DNA from: Haloterrigena salina JCM 13891
GTDB lineage: Archaea; Halobacteriota; Halobacteria; Halobacteriales; Natrialbaceae
Assembly (NCBI RefSeq): GCF_000337495.1
Contig: NZ_AOIS01000010.1
Coordinates: 13,270-77,269 of the forward strand
Direction of reading: 5' to 3'
Length of the DNA stretch: 64,000 nucleotides
This document shows, piece by piece, positions 43,708 to 50,676 of the stretch (positions within the stretch are counted from its first letter, which is position 1; every line of letters begins with the position of its first letter). The translations under genes and the position numbers were made by a program. Under the pieces are notes generated by a model. The model was not told the DNA's origin and made no database searches. It saw nothing but the letters and a program-made list of their open reading frames with translations.

Positions 43708-43799
43708 CGTACCTCCTTCCTCCGCCGCTGGACGATCCAGCTGCAACTGTCGCACCACGGCCTGATGTCCTCCTCTGTGAATTCCGTCCATGTAGTCAT
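43704..43799 (-). CDS. 31-residue CxxC microprotein
   Basis: Starts MTTWTEFTEEDIRPW and contains WCDSCSWIVQRRRKE, one CxxC pair, so half a zinc knuckle; it might dimerise around zinc or complete a site in a partner. Start and end fit closely between neighbours (4 bp gap upstream, 4-bp overlap downstream), which supports reality in spite of size. Confidence 0.5.
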   Translation of the reverse strand: MTTWTEFTEEDIRPWCDSCSWIVQRRRKEVR

Positions 43800-43803
43800 C
43801 ACC

Positions 43804-44013
43804 TTATGTGCGGTCTTCCCGTCGCCGCAGTTCTGTCCCGATGGTATCTTGGGCGTGGTCCAGTTCGATTCGAGCATCGTTGAACTCCTGAAGTGCCAAG
43901 TCCAGCTCGCCACGCCCCGCGTGGAATATCACGTCTTCCATCTCTTTGATGATCCGATGCGCTCTGTGTTTCACCTTCCACTGCAACTGATCAATGTCTT
44001 CTATGTCGCTCAC
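43804..44013 (-). CDS. Small helical protein of tiny-gene operon
   Basis: 69 residues from GTG 44013, which overlaps the stop of the upstream gene (GTGA). Nearly all-helical, with amphipathic patterns (VKHRAHRIIKEMEDVIFHAG and LALQEFNDARIELDHAQ). Likely a helical hairpin. No family recognised. Confidence 0.6.
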   Translation of the reverse strand: MSDIEDIDQLQWKVKHRAHRIIKEMEDVIFHAGRGELDLALQEFNDARIELDHAQDTIGTELRRREDRT

Positions 44014-44255
44014 AGCATCCCACCTCTGATGTGTTTTACCGGCTCAGTATCGAATGTCTGCACTGCGTTACACTTCTCAATCTGCTGTTTCACGTTCAGG
44101 TGCTTCTCGGGGCGTACCGCTAGTTCCACGACTGGGTGTCCGTCTTCTGTACGGAACTCATGGTCTTCGATTCCGTCTATCTTGATTAGTAGATCTGTTA
44201 ATTCGTCCTGCTGTCGATCGTCGTAGTTAATAAGGATTCGACTAGATTCAGCCAT
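44010..44255 (-). CDS. Small hypothetical protein, second in tiny-gene operon
   Basis: 81 residues from ATG 44255, MAESSRILINYDDRQQDEL. Alternating strands and helices (ILINYDD...LTDLLIKIDGIEDHEF...PVVELAVRPEK) suggest a small alpha/beta ferredoxin-like fold. One Cys only. Starts 1 bp after the stop of the DUF2080 gene. Confidence 0.6.
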   Translation of the reverse strand: MAESSRILINYDDRQQDELTDLLIKIDGIEDHEFRTEDGHPVVELAVRPEKHLNVKQQIEKCNAVQTFDTEPVKHIRGGML

Positions 44256-44256
44256 T

Positions 44257-44505
44257 CTACCCACCGTTCTCCTGAGATTCTTGAAGAAGTTCTACGCGGA
44301 ACGTTTCTCCGCGGAATCGTTTTGGAACCAAGATGTGGGCGCTGTTGCCGCATTCCTTGGCTTCCCGTGTTTCATGCCACACCTCATTTCCGTCTACCAG
44401 TTCTGTCTGGAACTGTTTGCCGCGGAAGCGTTTCGGCACCCGGATGTGAGCGCTGTTCCCGCATCGGTCTGCGTCCCGGGTCTCCACCCACTGCTCCGTC
44501 GCCAT
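44257..44505 (-). CDS. Tandem DUF2080-like protein (AbrB-type repeats), operon head
   Basis: 82 residues made of two near-copies of one ~40-residue unit: WVETRDADRCGNSAHIRVPK and WHETREAKECGNSAHILVPK, each followed by RFRG and a short strand. GNSAHI-x-VPK is the hallmark of DUF2080 (transposon-encoded, AbrB/SpoVT-like DNA-binding fold: GNSAHIYLPKxW). Single-unit proteins dimerise, so this may be a fused dimer binding DNA as autoregulator or toxin antidote. ATG 44505 with TATA at 44527-44538 indicates a leaderless transcript. Confidence 0.72.
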   Translation of the reverse strand: MATEQWVETRDADRCGNSAHIRVPKRFRGKQFQTELVDGNEVWHETREAKECGNSAHILVPKRFRGETFRVELLQESQENGG

Positions 44506-44526
44506 GAGTACATACTATGTAATAAC

Positions 44527-44538
44527 ATTTAAATAAAT
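44527..44538 (-). promoter_or_regulatory. Promoter of the tiny-gene operon
   Basis: ATTTATTTAAAT on the minus strand, centred about 27 bp upstream of ATG 44505. Confidence 0.6.
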
Positions 44539-44612
44539 GGTCCAGCCACTAATACCTTCGAACTTTCGAAGAAACGTCTCCAAATTTCGGGACTGACTTC
44601 CGACCTCCTATT

Positions 44613-46421
44613 TCAGTAGGGCGGATCATCGCGATCCCCCTCCCAGTCAAGAGGGAAACAGTCAATGGTTTCAAAATCTGCCACATCTCCTGAATCACCT
44701 ACGCTTACGAAATGAAGACGCAGTGATTCTCCTTCCCACTGATTTTCCTCTTCACCATCTTCGTCCGCAGCTTCATCTGGTGTATCCATGAATACCGGGA
44801 TGCACTGGTCATACTCTTCATGATCCGCAAGTGCTCTTTTCAGCGCACGAGAGAGATTAAATCGGATCTGCTTAGAGAGATTCCGCCTAACACGGACCTC
44901 ATCTGATTCCGAAATTGCACCCTCAAAAATACTCCGTGAAAGAGACACTAGATCTTCCAATTCAAATTCCTCTCGAGTAAGCACTTCTTCCACAGAAATT
45001 TCCTCTATATCTGGATAACACACAGTTTGATCACGGAAGTCCGCAATAAGCTGTGACTCATCAACCTCGTCCTCAAGCACTGACAGTAGATATGAGCGAA
45101 TGGCGTCTCGATAACTTTCAGTCGTGAAGTTTCGATTGCTCCCGATAATCGCCACTTCACCCTCTCGGTACCGAAGATCACGGTGACCATTCCCTTCTGG
45201 GCAAAGAAACCCAAGCCAATCTACGTCAAGCAGATATGCATAACTAAATATCTGCTCCCGGTCCGGCCGAATCATACTCGGATCACGGGTTTCCGGGTAG
45301 TACTTGCTATCTAACACAGCAACCGGCTCATCCCCCTTGTAGAGCACATGATCCGGCTGATGCCACGCCTGATTTGTATCTACATACGGCCGCAGCTGTG
45401 GCTCCCCCTCAACCCGTGCATCGTCAAACCCATCATACAGCGGATTCGATTCGAGTTTGCTTAGTTCCTCATCAAGGACAATCTGCGAGAACTCCTCAAA
45501 CAGATTCGCCATATTAAACAGATAGTCCATTGTCAATTCTTCATCCCCTGATTCAAGCGACTGACCAGTCGTCGAGGAGAGAATCATCTTCGACACCTCA
45601 ATCGCCCGCTTATAGTATCCACGATGGCGCGGTAGCTGTCCACTTGTCACCTGCTGATAGGTTGACAGATTGTACCCATCTCCATTGATTCCCATCGATT
45701 CAAGCTCATGGACAGCATCGTTGAGGTCAGAGAAGATTCGGAAGTATTCCTCGTGGTTATGCCGGCGGGCACTCTTCTGAAATAGCTGGAGGAGACTCTT
45801 TCCGGCGCAGTGGATCAAGGCGTTGATCGGCGTATTATAATCGACTACCTTCTGAACGTAGTGTTGTTTTGGAATACCTGTCTCAAGGTTCAATAGGCTA
45901 CGTTCAACATCAATTCGGCCTCGAGCATCAACGGCATCAGTTCGCTGTGTCTCAAACTGGCGGATGAACCCATGTCGGTGAAGTGGATCTAAGCTATTCA
46001 GAAAGTTGACTGCAATTACGATAAAAACATCCTCTATCTGAACATCTTCTGAGAGAAAATCCCGGATCGGAATCCCCTGATAGTCAAGCGAACGATTGTA
46101 GCGACTGACCGTCAAAAACATATCCAAGATCTCACTCCACCCGATTCTTGGCCTGATTTGAAGTCGGGAAGTCGGAGTAAGATCGACAATACCTACAATA
46201 TCCTCAGCCGAGATCGTGAGTTCGTCGCCATCAAGCCGTGCCTCTACAACTTTGTATTCGCTCTCTCCGTCCCATGACCGCCGTCGTTTGACGAAGACGT
46301 TGGTCTCTACTTGCTCGAAGGCTGCCTGCTTAAGCTGCTCTTCGATGCCCTGCGGACACTGTATGACACGCTCTTCGCGCTCCGTGATGGAAACCTCGGT
46401 CGGGAGCTGGGCTGTACTCAT
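44613..46421 (-). CDS. mcrC: McrC-like nuclease subunit with C-terminal extension
   Basis: 602 residues. N-terminal DUF2357/McrC body with a PRIGW beta region, then a PD-(D/E)xK nuclease: PD at ~356-357, VLDSKYY with Asp371/Lys373, and Gln in REQIFSYAYLL. This is the endonuclease subunit that works with the McrB motor. Residues after ~430 form an extra acidic domain of about 170 residues that ordinary McrC proteins (~350 residues) lack. The start ATG is 6 bp after the mcrB stop, so the two genes are an operon. Confidence 0.87.
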   Translation of the reverse strand: MSTAQLPTEVSITEREERVIQCPQGIEEQLKQAAFEQVETNVFVKRRRSWDGESEYKVVEARLDGDELTISAEDIVGIVDLTPTSRLQIRPRIGWSEILDMFLTVSRYNRSLDYQGIPIRDFLSEDVQIEDVFIVIAVNFLNSLDPLHRHGFIRQFETQRTDAVDARGRIDVERSLLNLETGIPKQHYVQKVVDYNTPINALIHCAGKSLLQLFQKSARRHNHEEYFRIFSDLNDAVHELESMGINGDGYNLSTYQQVTSGQLPRHRGYYKRAIEVSKMILSSTTGQSLESGDEELTMDYLFNMANLFEEFSQIVLDEELSKLESNPLYDGFDDARVEGEPQLRPYVDTNQAWHQPDHVLYKGDEPVAVLDSKYYPETRDPSMIRPDREQIFSYAYLLDVDWLGFLCPEGNGHRDLRYREGEVAIIGSNRNFTTESYRDAIRSYLLSVLEDEVDESQLIADFRDQTVCYPDIEEISVEEVLTREEFELEDLVSLSRSIFEGAISESDEVRVRRNLSKQIRFNLSRALKRALADHEEYDQCIPVFMDTPDEAADEDGEEENQWEGESLRLHFVSVGDSGDVADFETIDCFPLDWEGDRDDPPY

Positions 46422-46427
46422 CGCGGA

Positions 46428-47654
46428 TTAGTTCTGCATTCCCATACGCTGTTGTTGCGCACGCTTCTCGCTCTTTGCTAGTTCAATTGCTGGCGATAAG
46501 TCGAACTCGTCGTACATTTCGTCAAGTTCTGTATAGTGATTGACGAGCTCATCCATCTGCGAATACGTGGCTGAATTCAACAGGCGAGGGAGAATGTAGG
46601 TGCGGAACGCCTCTCCAACGGCTCGATCACCCTCATCGTGATACACTCCGTCTGGTGACGTGGTCGACTCAAGGAAGACAGCAACGTCCCGGTAGTGCAT
46701 CGGTCCGAACTCCATGATACCACTATCATCTGCATCTTTCCCTGAGTTGAGTCGGCGATAGTCTTCTTGGAAGAGATCTTTCAGCGCCCCGCCGTTGATA
46801 ACTGTATTAGCGAGTTGGTCGCTGGTCCAACGAGAGAATAAGTTGTCAAGGCTACCATCGTCATAATCGCTGACCTTGATCATCGCGAACCGACGTGTGA
46901 TAGCGTTGTCAAGCTGATTTACTGTACGGTCAGACATATTCATCGTACAGATGATATTTACGTCGGGAATGAGTTCAATAGTCTCGTCATCGTCAGTCCG
47001 GAAAATGGTCTGATGAGGGTTTTCGATTGCCGTATAGAGCTGGCCAAAGATTTGCGAAATATCTGCTCGAGTAAGTTCGTCGATGATCACTGCGTACTTT
47101 TCGCCGTACTCTCGGGCTCGCACAACAGCTTTTGAGACACAACCGAGTTCCTTCTGATAGCTGACAGAGTCTTTCGAATAGTCCGGGGCAACACGTCCAA
47201 CAATATCTTGACTAGTCCACGAGGGAGAGGCAGTATCTAGTGTATACCCTACACAGGTCTCTAGGGCTAATTGTTTCGCGAACGTCGTTTTCCCGGTACC
47301 AGTTGGGCCGTAAAGTACCACTGGTTTTCCGGCGTCAAGAGCACCTAGCGCTGACTTTTTAACCGACTCTGGAACGAGTACATCAAGATCAGTAGTGTAG
47401 TCGCCGCGCGTTGCAACCCGTTTCTTCAAATCGAAAGATGCGTGGTCAGAACCAAGGATGGCTTGACGGACTTCCCCTAACCCCTGTTTCCCTTCATGAT
47501 GGACATCAATAGAAAGATCGTCTACGAGGTAGTTCAGAACTTCCGGCCCTGCGGCTTTCTCGATGACCCGCTGGGCAAATTCGGCGTCGTCCTTAATCGT
47601 ATCAGTTAGTCCTTCAACACGGTCAAGAGAATACTCCTGCTCCGAGGAACTCAT
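46428..47654 (-). CDS. mcrB: McrB-like AAA+ ATPase/GTPase subunit
   Basis: 408 residues from ATG 47654. AAA+ module: Walker A YGPTGTGKTTFAKQLALE (P-loop at ~116-123), Walker B YAVIIDELTRADISQIFG, and the McrB hallmark TMNMSDRTVNQLDNAITRRF (MNxxDR). The N-terminal ~95 residues could be a small DNA-recognition domain, unlike DUF3578/EVE/SRA readers I can recognise. McrBC cuts DNA that carries modified bases. Codon use is AT-rich compared with flanking chromosome. Confidence 0.9.
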   Translation of the reverse strand: MSSSEQEYSLDRVEGLTDTIKDDAEFAQRVIEKAAGPEVLNYLVDDLSIDVHHEGKQGLGEVRQAILGSDHASFDLKKRVATRGDYTTDLDVLVPESVKKSALGALDAGKPVVLYGPTGTGKTTFAKQLALETCVGYTLDTASPSWTSQDIVGRVAPDYSKDSVSYQKELGCVSKAVVRAREYGEKYAVIIDELTRADISQIFGQLYTAIENPHQTIFRTDDDETIELIPDVNIICTMNMSDRTVNQLDNAITRRFAMIKVSDYDDGSLDNLFSRWTSDQLANTVINGGALKDLFQEDYRRLNSGKDADDSGIMEFGPMHYRDVAVFLESTTSPDGVYHDEGDRAVGEAFRTYILPRLLNSATYSQMDELVNHYTELDEMYDEFDLSPAIELAKSEKRAQQQRMGMQN

Positions 47655-47747
47655 TACTCCGAAAGAATCACTGTAGAACAATAAGGTTTGTTCTAGCTAT
47701 GCTTTCTAACACGGGGAAGACGGCGACTTTTCACTAAGCCATCTTAG

Positions 47748-47761
47748 GAACGGTACCGTTC
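47748..47761. promoter_or_regulatory. Perfect 14-bp palindrome upstream of mcrB
   Basis: GAACGGTACCGTTC, about 95 bp before the mcrB ATG and 120 bp after the AlbA_2 gene stop. It could be an operator (C-box-like) for the mcrBC unit. Confidence 0.4.
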
Positions 47762-47881
47762 AGGCCAGCCCTACGGGGGATTACCACACTGTCGGACAGA
47801 ACCCAAGGGAGACAGCATGCCCCTCTGCCTTACAGCTATGGTGCTGGGAGCAGATCTGATCCAATAAGAGGGTGAAGAGAT

Positions 47882-48958
47882 TTAGGACCAGTTCTGTTCA
47901 ATGTATTGGACAGCCTCTGGCGTATCAAGCGGGACAGACGAACTCCCATTTCTCACGTATAGAGTCTCGTCACAGTAGACCGGCTCAGGAGCGCGGTCAA
48001 CGCGGACAACACAAACTTCCTCCTCATCAATTTCTTTAAACTGAATACGGGTGAATAAGGAGGCGAACGGGCTGCCGATCTGACTGGAGATCTCCTGATT
48101 GATTTGCCGTTCTAACTCGTCTTTTCCCTCTGGCATCAATTTTAAGTCTCGCTCTAACCCCGTGATTTCCTTGCTATCATCTTCAACACCAATTACTAAA
48201 AATCCGCCTTCCGTATTCGCAAAAGCACATACCTCTTGGACAGCCTCTTCTTTTAATTCAGCATTCGGTTGGTCCTGATAAACATCATATAAGAATGTCT
48301 CTTTGTACTCCAGTTTGATGTCTTCTTCTTGGCCGATCAACTCCTCAATATCGATTTGTTCCCCTGTTTTAGAATCACTCTCATCCCCCGACGCTGACTC
48401 CGCAGTTGCCTGTTGTGGCTCCGACTGCGTTTTGTATCGATCTAACTCCTGACGCCCCAACGGTTCTATTTGTAATGCGGTATATGGCGGTGACCCCATC
48501 ACCAACGATGCATCCACCCATTCCTTCTTTATCATATACCACATATTCAGGTCGACGACATCATCATTGAGATCAAGCTTATCCCGGAAGTCTTCACCAT
48601 CAAACCGCGCTCCGGGATTGTCTCGTTCCAGATCCTCCAATTCAGCTAAGATATAATATCGATCATCATCCTCCAAGAAGGTGCCACCAGTCGCCCGTTG
48701 CAACTCGTCGACACCCCGTGGAGTGAGACTAATCGAACCCCGTGAATTCAACGCAGGACTGTAATTAACCAGATACTCCTCATCCAATCGATTAAGCGCA
48801 TAATCCAGATCCGACTCCTCTACATCAAAAGCAACCGTATCAACCACTTCTTCCACAACCGAATCAGTCACATTCGACGTAAAGGGGCTCTCAGCCTGTA
48901 TATCGTACAAAGTGGCTAATATTTCCCTCTTGATATCTTCCGTATTAGTCTCGGGCAT
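47882..48958 (-). CDS. AlbA_2 (Schlafen-like) protein with N-terminal wHTH
   Basis: 358 residues. The N-terminal ~175 residues look like two winged-helix units (LDYALNRLDEEYLVNYSP, LTPRGVDELQRATGG). After a Ser/Glu linker, the AlbA_2/Schlafen core begins: IGQEEDIKLEYKETFLYD, VQEVCAFANTEGGFLVIGVED and DETLYVRNGSSSVPL near the end. Such proteins are called ATP-binding or RNA-cleaving and occur in defence islands as regulators or effectors. It is upstream of mcrBC on the same strand with a 227-bp gap. ATG at 48958. Confidence 0.82.
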   Translation of the reverse strand: MPETNTEDIKREILATLYDIQAESPFTSNVTDSVVEEVVDTVAFDVEESDLDYALNRLDEEYLVNYSPALNSRGSISLTPRGVDELQRATGGTFLEDDDRYYILAELEDLERDNPGARFDGEDFRDKLDLNDDVVDLNMWYMIKKEWVDASLVMGSPPYTALQIEPLGRQELDRYKTQSEPQQATAESASGDESDSKTGEQIDIEELIGQEEDIKLEYKETFLYDVYQDQPNAELKEEAVQEVCAFANTEGGFLVIGVEDDSKEITGLERDLKLMPEGKDELERQINQEISSQIGSPFASLFTRIQFKEIDEEEVCVVRVDRAPEPVYCDETLYVRNGSSSVPLDTPEAVQYIEQNWS

Positions 48959-49379
48959 TACCCTCTATTAGCTACCATCCGACAAAAAACACTCAGTCCT
49001 TCCCAAAACTAGCCCGTGAAATATCAGTTACGTAACTATGCTTGATCAGGCGTGAACAATCTGTCTGAAATGCGCCGAAAACTGGCCTATGACCTGCTGC
49101 ACAAGTGAAATCGTGCCGTTTGGGCCTGCAAGCCTGCAGCGCCCATACATTTGATACGCGATAATCGCCCGATAGCGCAACGCTAATCGGTCGAACGGGC
49201 ACAATTTTGCTTTCGTTCGATGGCTGACCAATCGAGTGACTATCACCGGGATTCGCGTACATCAAAACCAGTCCGTAGAGAGAAAATCAATCGCCGATTG
49301 CCTCCCAGTCATCGCTTCTGCCAGCGAAACTGCTTTGATCCAGTTTCGCAGTCAGCGCTCACTCACCTGGAATGGACGC
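48959..49379. other. Right end of the island with attR and an empty stretch
   Basis: The island ends at 49147 with CCTGCAGCGCCCATA (49133-49147). Sequence near it shares CTGTCTGAAAT (49058-49068) with the equivalent place before the third att copy (50272-50282). The 230 bp after the att core hold no credible gene; ATCGGTCGAACGGGC-type fragments there resemble the intergenic repeat found further right. Confidence 0.5.
49133..49147. repeat. attR core (second copy)
   Basis: Exact copy of the 15-bp tRNA-Arg 3' end core. Confidence 0.75.
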
Positions 49380-49574
49380 TCAAGTGTCAGCGTCTGCTGT
49401 TGCATCGTCACCGCCTAATTCTGCGACAAGGACGCCCACCTGATCGTGCACACGCTCAACCGCCGTCAGCACGAATCCGGCGTCGGTGAGTGCGTCCACG
49501 AGCATGCCGACGGTTGCTGCGTCAACCCCGTGGCCGAACAATGGTTCCTCGGGGTCAGACGAGTTGAAGAACAT
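49380..49574 (-). CDS. Small hypothetical protein or gene remnant
   Basis: 64 residues, MFFNSSDPEEPLFGHGVDAATVG, then a helical region (MLVDALTDAGFVLTAVERVHD) and a short acidic end. It could be the start of a longer protein that has lost its C-terminus or a stand-alone small protein after the VOC gene (85 bp gap). Not recognised. Confidence 0.4.
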   Translation of the reverse strand: MFFNSSDPEEPLFGHGVDAATVGMLVDALTDAGFVLTAVERVHDQVGVLVAELGGDDATADADT

Positions 49575-49659
49575 CGCGTCGCCAAGTCGAAATCTTTCTT
49601 GGACAGTTCCATATTCACGGTCGTGCCGACTGCGTATCCATCGGCGAAGGCCGGTTCGG

Positions 49660-50103
49660 TTAGGAGGAGTCGAGCTGTTCGGTGAGTTCGACGATCAGAC
49701 CCTCTGGACCGCGGACATAGCAGAGTCGGTAGATGTCCTCGTAATCACGAACCTCGCCGACTGGGTCAAAGCCTTTGCCTCGTAGTCTATCAACGATCGT
49801 ATCGAGGCCATTGACCTCAATGGCGATGTGCCGGAAGCCCATTCGGTTCGCAGGAAAGTGGTGTGCGCCCTCATCGTCGATTGGCGCGTGGTACTTGACG
49901 AGTTCGAGCTTGCCACTGCCGTCCGGCGCTCGTACCATCACCACCTCCGCCCGGACGCCGTCGAGTCCGTTGATCTTATCGACCGTCTCGCCCTCGACCG
50001 ACGCCCCGCCCTCGCGCTCGAATCCGAGGTCGAGGAAGAACGCGGCCACGGCGTCGAGGTCATCGACGACAACACCCACATGATCGAAACGTAGCGTCTC
50101 CAT
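49660..50103 (-). CDS. VOC-family (glyoxalase/dioxygenase-fold) protein
   Basis: 147 residues from ATG 50103. Two beta-alpha-beta-beta-beta modules: FDHVGVVVDDLDAVAAFF at the start and GFRHIAIEVNGLDTIVDRL in the second half, with metal-ligand positions His (FDH), Glu (KLELV), His (FRH) and Glu (GLIVELTE) all present, so it probably binds a divalent metal. The reaction is unknown: glyoxalase I, epimerase and resistance proteins share this fold. It is the only clear gene of the 1.2-kb segment between the second and third att copies. Confidence 0.85.
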   Translation of the reverse strand: METLRFDHVGVVVDDLDAVAAFFLDLGFEREGGASVEGETVDKINGLDGVRAEVVMVRAPDGSGKLELVKYHAPIDDEGAHHFPANRMGFRHIAIEVNGLDTIVDRLRGKGFDPVGEVRDYEDIYRLCYVRGPEGLIVELTEQLDSS

Positions 50104-50288
50104 CTCATGCACTCTAGACGTTCGACTCTATTGAACCAACCTGCTACTGAAACGCTGAAGTTGCGAGGACGACCGGGTCGGGAGTAATCCGTTTCCGGCG
50201 GTTGATTGGAGGAAACCCCAACGATATCTATACGTCCTATATCTTGCACAGGTGGGTGAAAGTATCAATCCTCTGTCTGAAATAACGG

Positions 50289-50350
50289 TTTTGAGACGGT
50301 CAAATTCGGATGTCTTACGCCTGAAAGGTCGATTCGTTCGACAGTCGAAC
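50289..50350. repeat. Structured intergenic repeat, copy 1
   Basis: TTTTGAGACGGTCAAATTCG opening, middle with TTACGCCTGAAAGGTCGATT, and end hairpin GTTCGAC-A-GTCGAAC. Related copies at 59587-59646 and 61851-61902. Confidence 0.65.
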
Positions 50351-50355
50351 CGGAA

Positions 50356-50370
50356 CCTGCAGCGCCCATA
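50356..50370. repeat. Third copy of the tRNA-Arg att core
   Basis: CCTGCAGCGCCCATA again, 1.2 kb after the island end, which suggests a second tandem integration or an earlier, larger element. Confidence 0.7.
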
Positions 50371-50676
50371 GATTCTAAATCGCAATACAGCGTTGCGATT
50401 CGTTGTTCTCTCAAACCACTAATCGTTCGATAGTCGAACGACCACTTCGTCGTCTCCGAATTCAGATTCAGGAGCAGTTCAGAGGCCCGCGTCCTGAAGA
50501 CGGAAAAACGCGCGACGCAGCCCCCAATTTCTTTCGTGAATCACTGAGCGAACTAGCTGATAGGAAGATTTGCATATCTACCGAGCGCTGACTCCAAACG
50601 GTGGGAGTACGAGGGCGGATCACCCACGTACAGATGAAGACCACATTTAACCGTGCCACCCAACTACCGGTTGCTA

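Larger units (their letters stand above)
39091..49147. mobile_element. 10-kb tRNA-Arg-linked genomic island with defence genes
   Basis: Bounded by exact 15-bp direct repeats of the tRNA-Arg 3' end. Inside, codon use and composition shift to AT-rich compared with both sides (for example the McrB/McrC and AlbA_2 genes use many A/T-ending codons). Gene content is accessory: McrBC, DNA methyltransferase, AlbA_2, CARF-wHTH, DUF2080 and hypothetical genes. No recognisable integrase, replication or conjugation gene is present, so it may be a remnant or be mobilised in trans. Confidence 0.75.
50104..50676. other. Intergenic: structured repeat, third att core, hairpin, promoter
   Basis: About 570 bp. 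Contains the structured repeat (50289-50350), the att core (50356-50370), the hairpin TCGTTCGA-TAG-TCGAACGA (50423-50441), and CATTTAACC (50643-50651), a TATA box ~30 bp before the kinase ATG. No coding frame is convincing. Confidence 0.55.
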
